A stretch of 6,343 bases of DNA from Lachnospiraceae bacterium UBA6987 (lineage in GTDB: Bacteria > Bacillota > Clostridia > Lachnospirales > Lachnospiraceae): the NCBI GenBank assembly GCA_002449955.1, contig DJYD01000055.1, positions 1 to 6,343 on the forward strand, given 5' to 3'. Shown one piece after another: positions 1 to 5,554 of the stretch. Below the pieces are notes generated by a model that saw only the letters and a list, made by a program, of their open reading frames with translations, searched no databases and was not told where the DNA came from. The position numbers and the translations under genes were made by a program. Positions within the stretch are counted from its first letter, which is position 1; every line of letters starts with the position of its first letter.

Positions 1-584
1 CGGTCAAACTGCATGCCTTCCACGACGTCCAGCTCGGTCTTCATGGTCTTGGATTCTTCAATCGTGATCACGCCGTCCTTGCTGACGCGTTCCATGGCAT
101 CCGCAACCATCGTGCCGACGTTGTCGTCGCTGGCGGAGATCGCTGCTACTCTTGCGATCTGGTCCTTGCCGGAGATCGGGCTGCTCATGGATTTGATGGC
201 TTCCACAGCTGCTTCGGAAGCCTTCTTCATGCCCTTGCGGAGAACCATGGGATTTGCACCGGCTGCCAGGTTCTTCATGCCGGCATTAATCATTGCCTGT
301 GCAAGAACCGTCGCCGTTGTGGTGCCGTCGCCGGCTACATCATTCGTCTTTGAGGCCACTTCGCGGATCAGCTGAGCGCCCATATTTTCAAAGGGATCCT
401 TTAATTCGATCTCTTTTGCAATCGTCACACCGTCATTCGTGATCGTCGGTGCGCCGTAGGATTTATCCAGAACGACGTTGCGGCCCTTCGGTCCAAGGGT
501 CACGCGGACGGTATCCGCAAGCTGGTTGACGCCGGATTCCAGCGCTGTACGGGCATCAGCCCCGAATTTGATCTCTTTTGCCAT
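1..584 (-). CDS. groL: 60 kDa chaperonin GroEL, N-terminal part (gene continues past the left edge)
   Basis: GroEL forms the cytoplasmic double-ring ATPase that, with GroES, encloses and refolds non-native proteins. I translated the minus strand from the ATG at 584-582 and obtained 194 codons with no stop before the window edge. The product starts MAKEIKFGADAR and carries the family signatures: TLGPKGRN at residues 29-36, TNDGVTIAKEI around 49-59, and the nucleotide-binding loop AGDGTTTATVLAQA with DGTTT at 86-90. The last visible residues, VVEGMQFD, mark the junction between the intermediate and apical domains. The window therefore holds the N-terminal equatorial part and the first intermediate segment, about a third of the usual 540 residues. 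A GGGAGG ribosome binding site lies just upstream of the ATG. Only 14 bases separate it from the groES stop, so the two genes are co-transcribed. Nothing appears broken; the truncation is only the window boundary. Confidence 0.98.
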   Translation of the reverse strand, partial: MAKEIKFGADARTALESGVNQLADTVRVTLGPKGRNVVLDKSYGAPTITNDGVTIAKEIELKDPFENMGAQLIREVASKTNDVAGDGTTTATVLAQAMINAGMKNLAAGANPMVLRKGMKKASEAAVEAIKSMSSPISGKDQIARVAAISASDDNVGTMVADAMERVSKDGVITIEESKTMKTELDVVEGMQFD

Positions 585-598
585 ATCTGTAACCTCCC

Positions 599-886
599 TT
601 ATTTCACAATAGCCAGAATGTCGCTCTGTCTTACGACAACATATTCTTCACCGTCCAGCTTCACCTCAGTGCCGGCATATTTGCTGTAAATCACCTGATC
701 ACCGACGGCAACTTCCATCTTGACGGGCTTTCCATCTTTATCTACAGTGCCGGGGCCAACCGCAAGCACCTCCGCCTGCTGCGGTTTCTCCTTCGCAGCA
801 TTCGGAAGAACGATACCGCTCTTTGTGGTCTCTTCGGCTTCGATCTGTTTCAGAACGACTCTGTCGCCCAAAGGAACTAACTTCAT
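599..886 (-). CDS. groES: 10 kDa co-chaperonin GroES
   Basis: GroES is the heptameric lid that caps the GroEL folding chamber in the cytoplasm. The product is 95 residues, the usual length for the family. It begins MKLVPLGDRVVLKQ and ends VVRQSDILAIVK. The flexible mobile loop that binds GroEL is visible at about residues 17-33, with the hydrophobic tripeptide I25-V26-L27, followed by the EVLAVGPG beta-strand region. I chose the start at 886 because AGGAGG lies 8 bases upstream and the protein then begins exactly where GroES proteins begin. The frame stays open to an earlier ATG at 928, but that would add a non-family 14-residue leader and has no ribosome binding site. It is the first gene of the groES-groEL operon and sits directly downstream of a CIRCE operator. 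Confidence 0.98.
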   Translation of the reverse strand: MKLVPLGDRVVLKQIEAEETTKSGIVLPNAAKEKPQQAEVLAVGPGTVDKDGKPVKMEVAVGDQVIYSKYAGTEVKLDGEEYVVVRQSDILAIVK

Positions 887-894
887 GTTTTTAT

Positions 895-900
895 CCTCCT
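895..900 (-). promoter_or_regulatory. Ribosome binding site of groES (AGGAGG)
   Basis: On the minus strand AGGAGG is followed by 8 bases and then the ATG at 886. It decides between this start and the upstream in-frame ATG at 928, which has no such site. Confidence 0.9.
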
Positions 901-937
901 GAGAATTACTTTGTTCTATCTTATTCATTATTCATTG

Positions 938-964
938 TTAGCACTCGTTTTTCCTGAGTGCTAA
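938..964. promoter_or_regulatory. CIRCE operator (HrcA binding site) of groES-groEL
   Basis: A perfect inverted repeat, TTAGCACTC (938-946), a 9-base spacer (947-955) and GAGTGCTAA (956-964). This matches the consensus CIRCE element without any mismatch. CIRCE is bound by the heat-shock repressor HrcA. It starts 4 bases downstream of the -10 box of the minus-strand groES promoter, so it covers the expected transcription start and early leader. This is the classic arrangement for groE operons in Firmicutes. Repression in unstressed cells and release on heat shock are inferred from the family. Confidence 0.98.
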
Positions 965-968
965 TGTT

Positions 969-996
969 ATTATAATCACTCTTTAAAAAAATGCAA
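969..996 (-). promoter_or_regulatory. Sigma-A type promoter of groES-groEL
   Basis: Reading the minus strand, TTGCAT (996-991) is followed by a 16-base spacer and a perfect TATAAT (974-969). Transcription should start near 962, at the edge of the CIRCE repeat. The leader would then be about 75 bases and contain CIRCE. Confidence 0.85.
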
Positions 997-1108
997 GCCC
1001 TTGACGGCCACTTTTTTATAAAGTTTTCGTAAATGCCCTTTTCCGGCGATCCCTCAGGTTTGTCTCGGCGGCTGTACCTTTTCTGCCATGATTACACAAA
1101 TATTTCAC

Positions 1109-1138
1109 TTTACATTTTTCTTCCTTTTCATCTATAAT
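1109..1138 (+). promoter_or_regulatory. Sigma-A type promoter of the acidic repeat protein gene
   Basis: TTTACA (1109-1114), an 18-base spacer and a perfect TATAAT (1133-1138), pointing toward the gene at 1207. The leader would be about 60 bases. It contains a weak inverted repeat, TGGATA/TATCCA (1167-1172 and 1178-1183). The promoter is divergent from the groES promoter. The rest of the space between the two (about 997-1108) shows no further gene or recognised site, and there is no CIRCE element close to this promoter. Confidence 0.75.
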
Positions 1139-1206
1139 AAAATCACAGTAATATCTGCTGCACATATGGATAGCCATTATCCAAACAATATGAGGAGGAC
1201 TGCATT

Positions 1207-1809
1207 ATGGCAAAAAAGAAACACACACTGCTCGCAATGCTTGCCGGCGCTGCTCTGGCCGGCGGCTTCCTTTATGCGAAGAAGCTGAATGAAGAAAAGG
1301 CCGCTGCTCCTGTTCCCGAAGGAGAAGGCAGCACACCTGAAGGCGAAAATCCCCAGACGGATTACGGCTGGAAGGCAACCTATACCGATGCTGAAGGGAA
1401 TGAAACCTCTGCTGAAGAAGAGACAGCCGAACTCAAGGAAGAGGCAGCCAAAACACTGAATGAGCTTAAGGAAAACGCCAAGGTTGTCGGTGCCGAGATC
1501 CTGGCCGGACTGAAAAAAGCCTTTGAGGATATGAAGGTTGCCGTCGCCGATGCGCAGCAGGCAGCTGCCGACCGCCGCGCACAGATGACGGAAGAAGCCG
1601 AATGCTGCGAAGCTGCCAACGAGGAACTTGAAAACGTCAAAGAGGCTGCTGAGGACATCAAAGAAGCTGCAGAAGAAAAGGTCGAAGATCTTAAAGAAGC
1701 CGCGGAAGAAGCCTGTGAAGAAGCCGAAGAAAAGGCTGAAGATATTGCCGATGCTTTCGAAGAGATCAAGGCAACCATCACAGAAAAGATCGAGGATGTC
1801 AAGGAATAA
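1207..1809 (+). CDS. Membrane-anchored acidic helical-repeat protein of unknown function (YtxH/LEA-like)
   Basis: I do not recognise a specific family, and no catalytic motif is visible. The 200-residue product has a basic N-terminus (MAKKKH) and one hydrophobic segment at about residues 8-23, rich in Ala/Gly/Leu and followed by AKK. This suits an N-terminal membrane anchor with the rest either outside or along the membrane; there is no lipobox. Residues 32-65 are Pro/Gly/Glu-rich and probably disordered. From about 70 to 200 the chain is a highly charged Ala/Glu/Lys helix. Eleven-residue repeats are clear from about 145 on, with KEAAE starting at 145, 152 and 163 and continuing less exactly to 195. 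Such hendecads occur in YtxH-like and LEA/apolipoprotein-like stress proteins. Three cysteines (133, 134, 170) lie in the helix. The start is secure: AGGAGG sits 8 bases upstream. The gene is monocistronic, with its own promoter and terminator. A stress or envelope role is only inference from composition and position. Confidence 0.85.
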   Translation: MAKKKHTLLAMLAGAALAGGFLYAKKLNEEKAAAPVPEGEGSTPEGENPQTDYGWKATYTDAEGNETSAEEETAELKEEAAKTLNELKENAKVVGAEILAGLKKAFEDMKVAVADAQQAAADRRAQMTEEAECCEAANEELENVKEAAEDIKEAAEEKVEDLKEAAEEACEEAEEKAEDIADAFEEIKATITEKIEDVKE

Positions 1810-1839
1810 ACCTATTGTGCAGGATAAAGCCTGTAGGAT

Positions 1840-1877
1840 AAAAGAGGAATGCTGCGAAAAGGCAGCATTCCTCTTTT
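1840..1877. terminator. Bidirectional Rho-independent terminator
   Basis: A perfect 16-bp stem (1840-1855 with 1862-1877) and a 6-base loop GAAAAG. The arms are A-rich at the outer left and T-rich at the outer right, and CTTTTTC follows on the plus strand. It lies 31 bases after the stop of the plus-strand gene and 16 bases after the stop of the convergent HAD gene. It can therefore end both transcripts, although the U-tract is stronger for the plus strand. Confidence 0.9.
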
Positions 1878-1892
1878 CTTTTTCTAAGCGGC

Positions 1893-2498
1893 TCAGATCT
1901 GTACGCCGCGTTTTTGCAGTTCCCGAATAAAGTCTTCTGTTCCTTTGAATACAATTCCGTCCATTCCGGCTGCCAGTGCACCTGCAACATTGACCGGCAT
2001 ATCATCTGTAAAGACACACTCCTCTGCTTTCAGCCCAAAGCGCTTAAGGATCGTCTGGTACATGGTCAGATCCGGTTTCAGGACGCCTTCAAAAGCCGAT
2101 ATGACAAGCCCGTCAAAATACTCGCTTCCCGGAATCTTACCCCAATATTCGCCGTGTCTCCGCGACGCATTGCTGAGAAGCCAGATCCCGTAGCCCCTTG
2201 CCTTTAAACGGCCGATCGCATCTGCCATTCCGGGAATCGGTTCAGAAAGATCCTCCCAGTGCAGGATCAGCTTTTCCGCCGCAGAATAAAGCCGTTCCGG
2301 GATCCGTCGGCATACCCTTTCAAGCGTTTCCTCTTCCATTATCAATCCGAAATCCTGCATGGGCCATTCCACTCCCTGGAAGATTTCCCGCATCAACAGG
2401 TCCCGGTCTTCCGGCGGCAGGCCGCAGCTGTTCAGAAACTTATCCGGATTCCATTCCCTGAGAACACCGCCCATATCAAAAATGATGTGTCTGATCAT
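1893..2498 (-). CDS. HAD superfamily hydrolase, subfamily IA (YihX-like sugar phosphatase)
   Basis: This is a 201-residue cytoplasmic HAD-fold protein, probably a phosphatase for a small phosphorylated metabolite; the substrate cannot be read from the sequence. Motif I is FDMGGVL with the nucleophile D8, motif II is LLSN with S109, motif III is K141 in GVLKPD, and motif IV is FTDD with D165 and D166. A helical cap lies between about residues 15 and 85, as in subfamily IA. The second Asp of the usual DxD is Gly (DMG). The same DxG pattern occurs in E. coli YihX, an alpha-glucose-1-phosphatase, and the stretch after motif II also resembles it. The start at 2498 is chosen because AGGAGG lies 6 bases upstream and its ATG shares one base with the trmK stop (TGATG), which implies coupled translation. 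An in-frame ATG at 2519 would add 7 non-family residues. It is the last gene of the operon. Confidence 0.9.
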   Translation of the reverse strand: MIRHIIFDMGGVLREWNPDKFLNSCGLPPEDRDLLMREIFQGVEWPMQDFGLIMEEETLERVCRRIPERLYSAAEKLILHWEDLSEPIPGMADAIGRLKARGYGIWLLSNASRRHGEYWGKIPGSEYFDGLVISAFEGVLKPDLTMYQTILKRFGLKAEECVFTDDMPVNVAGALAAGMDGIVFKGTEDFIRELQKRGVQI

Positions 2499-3205
2499 CA
2501 ATTCCCTCCTGCCTGACAAACAGCTGACAGTGCTTCCTCTGTCAGCCGCAGTTCCTCTTCCGCTTCCTGTCGCCTCTGCGCCACTTCTGTTTCTTCCGCC
2601 AGCTCAAGATTCTTCAAAATCCGCTCCAGTACGGCCTTTCGTTTCTTCACATAAGTGGCAACGGTTTCACCGCCCTGCTCAAGAAGATACTTTCCGTAAA
2701 GCCTGTCTGCACCCATCCAGGGTTCCTGAGTTCCCGGCTCGGCTGTCAGCAGAAAATAATACTTTTTCTCCTCGCAAATTAGCGCTTCGCCGCTAATCCT
2801 GTACCCATGCGTCTGCAGAAAAGTGCGGAATGCCGGGATCTCAGACTGAGGAGAGAGAATGAGGCGTTTTGCCGTTTTCGCCGCTTCCTCTCCTTCCATA
2901 AGTATGCGCTGCATCAGGGCTCCGCCCATCCCGCTGATCAGGATCACTTCTGCTTCTCCCGGGCCGACCTCCTTTAATCCGTCGCCGAGCCGCAGGGTGA
3001 TTTGCTCTTCAAGTCCGGCCTGCCGCACATGCTCCCCGGCAGTCTTAAGCGGCCCCTTTCTGACGTCAGAGGCAATGACGCGCTCAAACAAGCCACGCCT
3101 TACCAGCTCAATCGGGACAAAGCCGTGGTCTGTTCCCACATCGGCGGCAGCTTGTCCTTTCCCGGCAAGCCGGATCAATGTTTCCAAACGTTCCGACAGC
3201 TGCAT
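2498..3205 (-). CDS. trmK: tRNA (adenine(22)-N(1))-methyltransferase TrmK
   Basis: TrmK transfers a methyl group from S-adenosylmethionine to N1 of A22 in the D-loop of bacterial tRNAs. The 235-residue product has the family layout. MQLSERLETL opens the protein. The SAM-binding motif ADVGTDHGFVPIELV lies at about residues 21-35, with D26-H27 matching the conserved (S/T)DH. The SDVRKGPL segment is at 46-53, GDGL at 74-77, the signature SGMGGALM at 91-98, and LILSPQ at 115-120. A charged helical C-terminal region from about 165 to 225 matches the coiled-coil domain of the B. subtilis protein, and the length is similar. I chose the start at 3205 because the protein then begins like TrmK. An open frame runs 66 codons further into scpB, but that part is a shadow of scpB. 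The gap to the scpB stop is 4 bases, and a modest GGTGGAG site lies inside the end of scpB. The TGA stop overlaps the next ATG by one base. Confidence 0.93.
   Translation of the reverse strand: MQLSERLETLIRLAGKGQAAADVGTDHGFVPIELVRRGLFERVIASDVRKGPLKTAGEHVRQAGLEEQITLRLGDGLKEVGPGEAEVILISGMGGALMQRILMEGEEAAKTAKRLILSPQSEIPAFRTFLQTHGYRISGEALICEEKKYYFLLTAEPGTQEPWMGADRLYGKYLLEQGGETVATYVKKRKAVLERILKNLELAEETEVAQRRQEAEEELRLTEEALSAVCQAGGN
2505..2510 (-). promoter_or_regulatory. Ribosome binding site of the HAD hydrolase gene (AGGAGG)
   Basis: Minus-strand AGGAGG lies inside the last codons of trmK, 6 bases before the ATG at 2498. It supports that start over the upstream in-frame ATG at 2519. Confidence 0.85.
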
Positions 3206-3209
3206 GGTC

Positions 3210-3806
3210 TCAGATCTCCACCTGCACCATTTCCTGCTGCTCGCGTTCGGTGGCCTCTGCCTTTGCCGTTTCGCTCTCGACCTGAGCTTCGATCTCGGCA
3301 AGCTGATCTGCATCAAGCTCCGGCAGCACGTCACAGCCTTCAATCTGGAATCTGCGCAGGAACTCTTCCGTTGTCCCGAAAAGAATCGGACGGCCGGGTG
3401 CATTCAGGCGGCCCTTCTCTTCCACCAGGCCGAATTCCACAAGGCGGTTGACCGCATGATCGCTGCTGACGCCGCGTATCCGTTCAATATCGCCCTTGGT
3501 CACGGGCTGCTTGTAGGCAATGATGGCCAACGTTTCCCGCACCACATCCGTCAGGACCGGCTGCTTCGGCCGCGACGCCAATTTGATCAGTGTATCATAG
3601 CAGCCTTCTGCACTGCACAGCTGGTATGCGTTATCCAGACGCAAAAGCCTTATGCCCCGGTCTCCTTCTTCATAGGAGGCCTTAAGTGCTGCCGCGCATG
3701 CCTCGACCTCTTCCGGCGTGATCTCCATCGCCTCCGCGAGCTGGTCCCGCTCAACGGATGTGCCCATGGCAAACAGTATTCCCTCTAAAACCGCCTCGCG
3801 CGTCAT
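3210..3806 (-). CDS. scpB: Segregation and condensation protein ScpB
   Basis: ScpB is the dimeric winged-helix (kite) subunit that binds ScpA in the SMC-ScpAB complex, which organises and segregates the chromosome. The 198-residue product has the expected two winged-helix domains, at about residues 1-80 and 85-155. The strongest signature is ETLAIIAYKQPVTKGDIERIRG (91-112), followed by LVEFGLVEEKGR (122-133) and the GRPILFGTTEEFLRRF stretch (138-153). The tail from about 160 is acidic, Glu/Ala-rich and probably disordered, as is common in ScpB. The ATG overlaps the scpA stop as ATGA (3806-3803), so translation is likely coupled and the two subunits are made together. Its length is normal for the family. 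Confidence 0.97.
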   Translation of the reverse strand: MTREAVLEGILFAMGTSVERDQLAEAMEITPEEVEACAAALKASYEEGDRGIRLLRLDNAYQLCSAEGCYDTLIKLASRPKQPVLTDVVRETLAIIAYKQPVTKGDIERIRGVSSDHAVNRLVEFGLVEEKGRLNAPGRPILFGTTEEFLRRFQIEGCDVLPELDADQLAEIEAQVESETAKAEATEREQQEMVQVEI

Positions 3807-4546
3807 GCTGCGTTATCCTCCAGTGTAAAGTCATCGCGGGTACTGTCCTCAGTCAGACGAATATCTCCCGTTTTAATCAGTTCCAGGATCGCCAGGAAGG
3901 TGATTACGATTTCCAGCTTTGTCGCCGCACGCCCTAATAAACTCCGAAAGGAATGCCTTCCCGGGCGGCGGACTTTCTCCTTTACATAATCGAGCCGGTC
4001 TCCGATCTGCACCGCTTCTCTTTCGATCTCGCCAAAGTGCGAGTGGACCTCGTCGGTTCTGTCCAGATGCCGTTTCATGATCTCGTCAAAGATCCGTCTC
4101 AGCTTCTCTGCGGTCTCATTCTTCAGCAGGCCGTCAAGATCCACCGGCGGCTTATATTTGGCCACCTCCTGCGGAAGATCCTGTTTTCGGTAAACCAGTC
4201 TGTCGCTGCCTTCTTCCATTTGCCTGAGTTCAGCGGAAAGCAGCTTGTATTTTTTATATTCCAGAAGCCTTGCCACAAGCTCTGCCCGGGGATCGCCTTC
4301 TTCCACTTCTTCCTCTTCGCGCGGCAGAAGCATTTTCGCCTTGATATCCAGAAGCGTGGCCGCCATGATCAGGAATTCGCTCATCTCTTCCAGGTTTTTT
4401 TCCGGCATCGCATGGATCGCTTCCAAATACTGTTCCGTGATCAGGGCGATCGGGATATCATAAATATCCACCTTGTTTTTCTCGATCAGATGCAGCAGGA
4501 GATCCAGCGGACCCTCAAAATTGTCGAGTTTGAAATTATACTCCAT
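3803..4546 (-). CDS. scpA: Segregation and condensation protein ScpA (kleisin)
   Basis: ScpA is the bacterial kleisin that bridges the SMC heads and carries ScpB in the condensin-like complex on the nucleoid. The 247-residue product is of normal length. The N-terminal SMC-neck binding domain opens with the diagnostic FEGPLDLLLHLIEKNKVDIYDIPI (residues 10-33), followed by EFLIMAATLLDIKAKMLLP (57-75). An acidic linker EEEEVEEGDP covers 77-86. A charged middle helical region binds ScpB in known homologues. The C-terminal winged helix, which contacts the SMC head, is seen at about 208-242 (KLEIVITFLAILELIKTGDIRL). The start at 4546 has AGGAGAG 7 bases upstream. A 13-base gap separates it from the metallophosphoesterase stop, and its own stop overlaps scpB by 4 bases. 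Confidence 0.97.
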   Translation of the reverse strand: MEYNFKLDNFEGPLDLLLHLIEKNKVDIYDIPIALITEQYLEAIHAMPEKNLEEMSEFLIMAATLLDIKAKMLLPREEEEVEEGDPRAELVARLLEYKKYKLLSAELRQMEEGSDRLVYRKQDLPQEVAKYKPPVDLDGLLKNETAEKLRRIFDEIMKRHLDRTDEVHSHFGEIEREAVQIGDRLDYVKEKVRRPGRHSFRSLLGRAATKLEIVITFLAILELIKTGDIRLTEDSTRDDFTLEDNAA

Positions 4547-4559
4547 CAGGCTTCTCTCC

Positions 4560-5366
4560 TCATTTCGGCCGGATCAGATCCGCATAGATGATATGGCGGG
4601 GGTTGGCGATGCGGACCGGAATGGAATGCTCGCCGAGACCGGCGCTGACAAGCAGTGTCGTATTCCCCACCTCATATTTTCCTTTTGTATACGGCGGCAG
4701 AGGTTGCAGTCCCGGACCAACGAGACCTCCCAGTTTCTTCATCCGCACGATGCCGCCGTGAAGATGTCCGCACAGCACAAGATCCGCCCCCCATTCCGCA
4801 TAATCGCGGGCGGGGTTCGGCGTATGCGCAAGCAGTACCGTATAGCCGTCCGGTTTTTCCCCGAGATATCGCGCCACCTCACCCTTTTTGAGTACGCGGT
4901 CTCCTCGTTTTGTGATCTTAAAGGCGGCTTTCGGCAGGGCAGCTCCGGCGATATTGATCGTTCCTCCCGCGGTCTTAAGCGTTATCACACGGTTCACCAG
5001 AAACTCCACACCGATCTCCTGCAGCTGCCCGCAGAAATCCCGGTAATGGCGGCGCAGCTTTTCATCCTCGGCATATTTCCAGCGTTCTTCGTGATTGCCG
5101 GGAACAGCATAAACAGGGAAGCGCTGAACAAGCTCGGCATAGAAGGACAGTGCAATATCATAGGAGGGCACTCTCGGAAAGGAGGGGCAGTTGATGATGT
5201 CACCCGTACAAAGCACGATATCAGGCAATGCTTTTTCCAGACGTCTGATCAGCCCCGGATACGTGCAATTATGCAGATCCGTCAGATGCACCATGCGAAA
5301 GCGCGCGCCCTCGGCAAAGCCGGGCACGGCAATCTCATATCGGCTTTCTTCATAACTCGTGCGCAT
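4560..5366 (-). CDS. Calcineurin-like metallophosphoesterase (YkuE/YaeI type)
   Basis: This is a two-metal phosphoesterase; the substrate is unknown. The 268-residue product shows the full metal-ligand set in order: D30 and H32 in LTDLH, D56 in TGD, N91-H92 in GNHE, H181 in LAHTP, and H201 and H203 in GHLHGG. The arrangement and length fit the YkuE/YkoQ/YaeI group. Some of those have an N-terminal Tat signal or membrane segment, but this protein has neither, so I expect it in the cytoplasm. I chose the start at 5366 because GGAGG lies 4 bases upstream. The -10 box at 5400-5395 also puts transcription start near 5388, which excludes the longer in-frame starts at 5393 (ATG) and 5432 (TTG). It is the first gene of the operon with scpA, scpB, trmK and the HAD gene. 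No link between its function and SMC-ScpAB can be read from the sequence. Confidence 0.92.
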   Translation of the reverse strand: MRTSYEESRYEIAVPGFAEGARFRMVHLTDLHNCTYPGLIRRLEKALPDIVLCTGDIINCPSFPRVPSYDIALSFYAELVQRFPVYAVPGNHEERWKYAEDEKLRRHYRDFCGQLQEIGVEFLVNRVITLKTAGGTINIAGAALPKAAFKITKRGDRVLKKGEVARYLGEKPDGYTVLLAHTPNPARDYAEWGADLVLCGHLHGGIVRMKKLGGLVGPGLQPLPPYTKGKYEVGNTTLLVSAGLGEHSIPVRIANPRHIIYADLIRPK

Positions 5367-5370
5367 GCTG

Positions 5371-5375
5371 CCTCC
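5371..5375 (-). promoter_or_regulatory. Ribosome binding site of the metallophosphoesterase gene (GGAGG)
   Basis: Minus-strand GGAGG lies only 4 bases before the ATG at 5366, a rather short spacing. No better ATG lies downstream, and upstream starts fall at or before the promoter. The start is therefore kept despite the tight spacing. Confidence 0.75.
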
Positions 5376-5394
5376 GTGAAAAAAACTCCGCATT

Positions 5395-5423
5395 ATTTTA
5401 CCTAATTGAGCAGGAAAATGCAA
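5395..5423 (-). promoter_or_regulatory. Sigma-A type promoter of the metallophosphoesterase-scpAB-trmK-HAD operon
   Basis: On the minus strand TTGCAT (5423-5418) is followed by a 17-base spacer and TAAAAT (5400-5395). The predicted transcription start near 5388 leaves a leader of about 20 bases. I see no other good promoter inside the operon, where the gene junctions are overlapping or very short. Confidence 0.75.
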
Positions 5424-5460
5424 GAGAAACAAAATAAAATGGAAAGGCCGGGCCGCCTTG

Positions 5461-5487
5461 TTAGCACTCTTTTTAAACGAGTGCTAT
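5461..5487. promoter_or_regulatory. CIRCE operator (HrcA binding site) upstream of htpG
   Basis: TTAGCACTC (5461-5469), a 9-base spacer (5470-5478) and GAGTGCTAT (5479-5487). Only the last base differs from the consensus GAGTGCTAA. The left arm is identical to that of the groES CIRCE, with the same spacer length. It ends 6 bases before the -35 box of the htpG promoter and lies 37 bases upstream of the -35 box of the divergent operon. HrcA control of htpG is therefore likely. Its position upstream of the promoter differs from the groES site, which lies downstream of the -10 box. Confidence 0.93.
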
Positions 5488-5493
5488 TTTTGC

Positions 5494-5521
5494 TTGACAT
5501 TTTTATCTGCAAGGCTATAAT
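5494..5521 (+). promoter_or_regulatory. Sigma-A type promoter of htpG
   Basis: TTGACA (5494-5499), a 16-base spacer and TATAAT (5516-5521); both hexamers match the consensus perfectly. Transcription should start near 5528, giving a leader of about 27 bases. Such a strong promoter would need repression in unstressed cells, which suits the CIRCE repeat immediately upstream. Confidence 0.9.
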
Positions 5522-5554
5522 ACATACTGAAAAACAGAGAAAGAAGGTCTCTTT

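Noticed and set aside
887..928. Possible 14-residue N-terminal extension of GroES from the ATG at 926-928
   Set aside because: It has no ribosome binding site, and GroES proteins begin at the downstream Met, which has AGGAGG at the right distance.
1001..1022. TTGACG followed by TATAAA on the plus strand as a promoter
   Set aside because: The spacing is only 10 bases, too short for a sigma-A promoter. A well-spaced pair exists at 1109-1138.
1167..1183. Inverted repeat TGGATA/TATCCA in the leader of the acidic protein gene
   Set aside because: Six-base arms with a 5-base spacer are weak and AT-rich, and can occur by chance. No known operator or riboswitch matches.
1088..1288. A 66-codon plus-strand frame starting before the acidic protein gene
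   Set aside because: Its start lies upstream of the -10 box of the local promoter, and it overlaps the acidic protein gene, which has the AGGAGG site, in another frame.
1380..1802. A 140-codon minus-strand frame, Ser/Ala-rich
   Set aside because: It is the mirror of the Glu/Ala/Lys-rich repeats of the plus-strand gene, whose GAA and GCT/GCA codons read as TTC and AGC/TGC on the other strand. There is no independent start signal.
2859..3788. A 309-codon open frame on the plus strand
   Set aside because: It is antisense to trmK and scpB, both unmistakable, and its product resembles no family I know.
4473..5405. A 310-codon open frame on the plus strand
   Set aside because: It lies wholly opposite the metallophosphoesterase and the scpA start, which have clear family motifs. 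Its product has no recognisable domain and there is no suitable ribosome binding site. It is a shadow frame.
5444..5459. GC-rich inverted repeat AAGGC/GCCTT beside the htpG CIRCE, as a terminator
   Set aside because: The arms are only 5 bases, no clean T-run follows, and no transcript is expected to end there because the flanking genes diverge.
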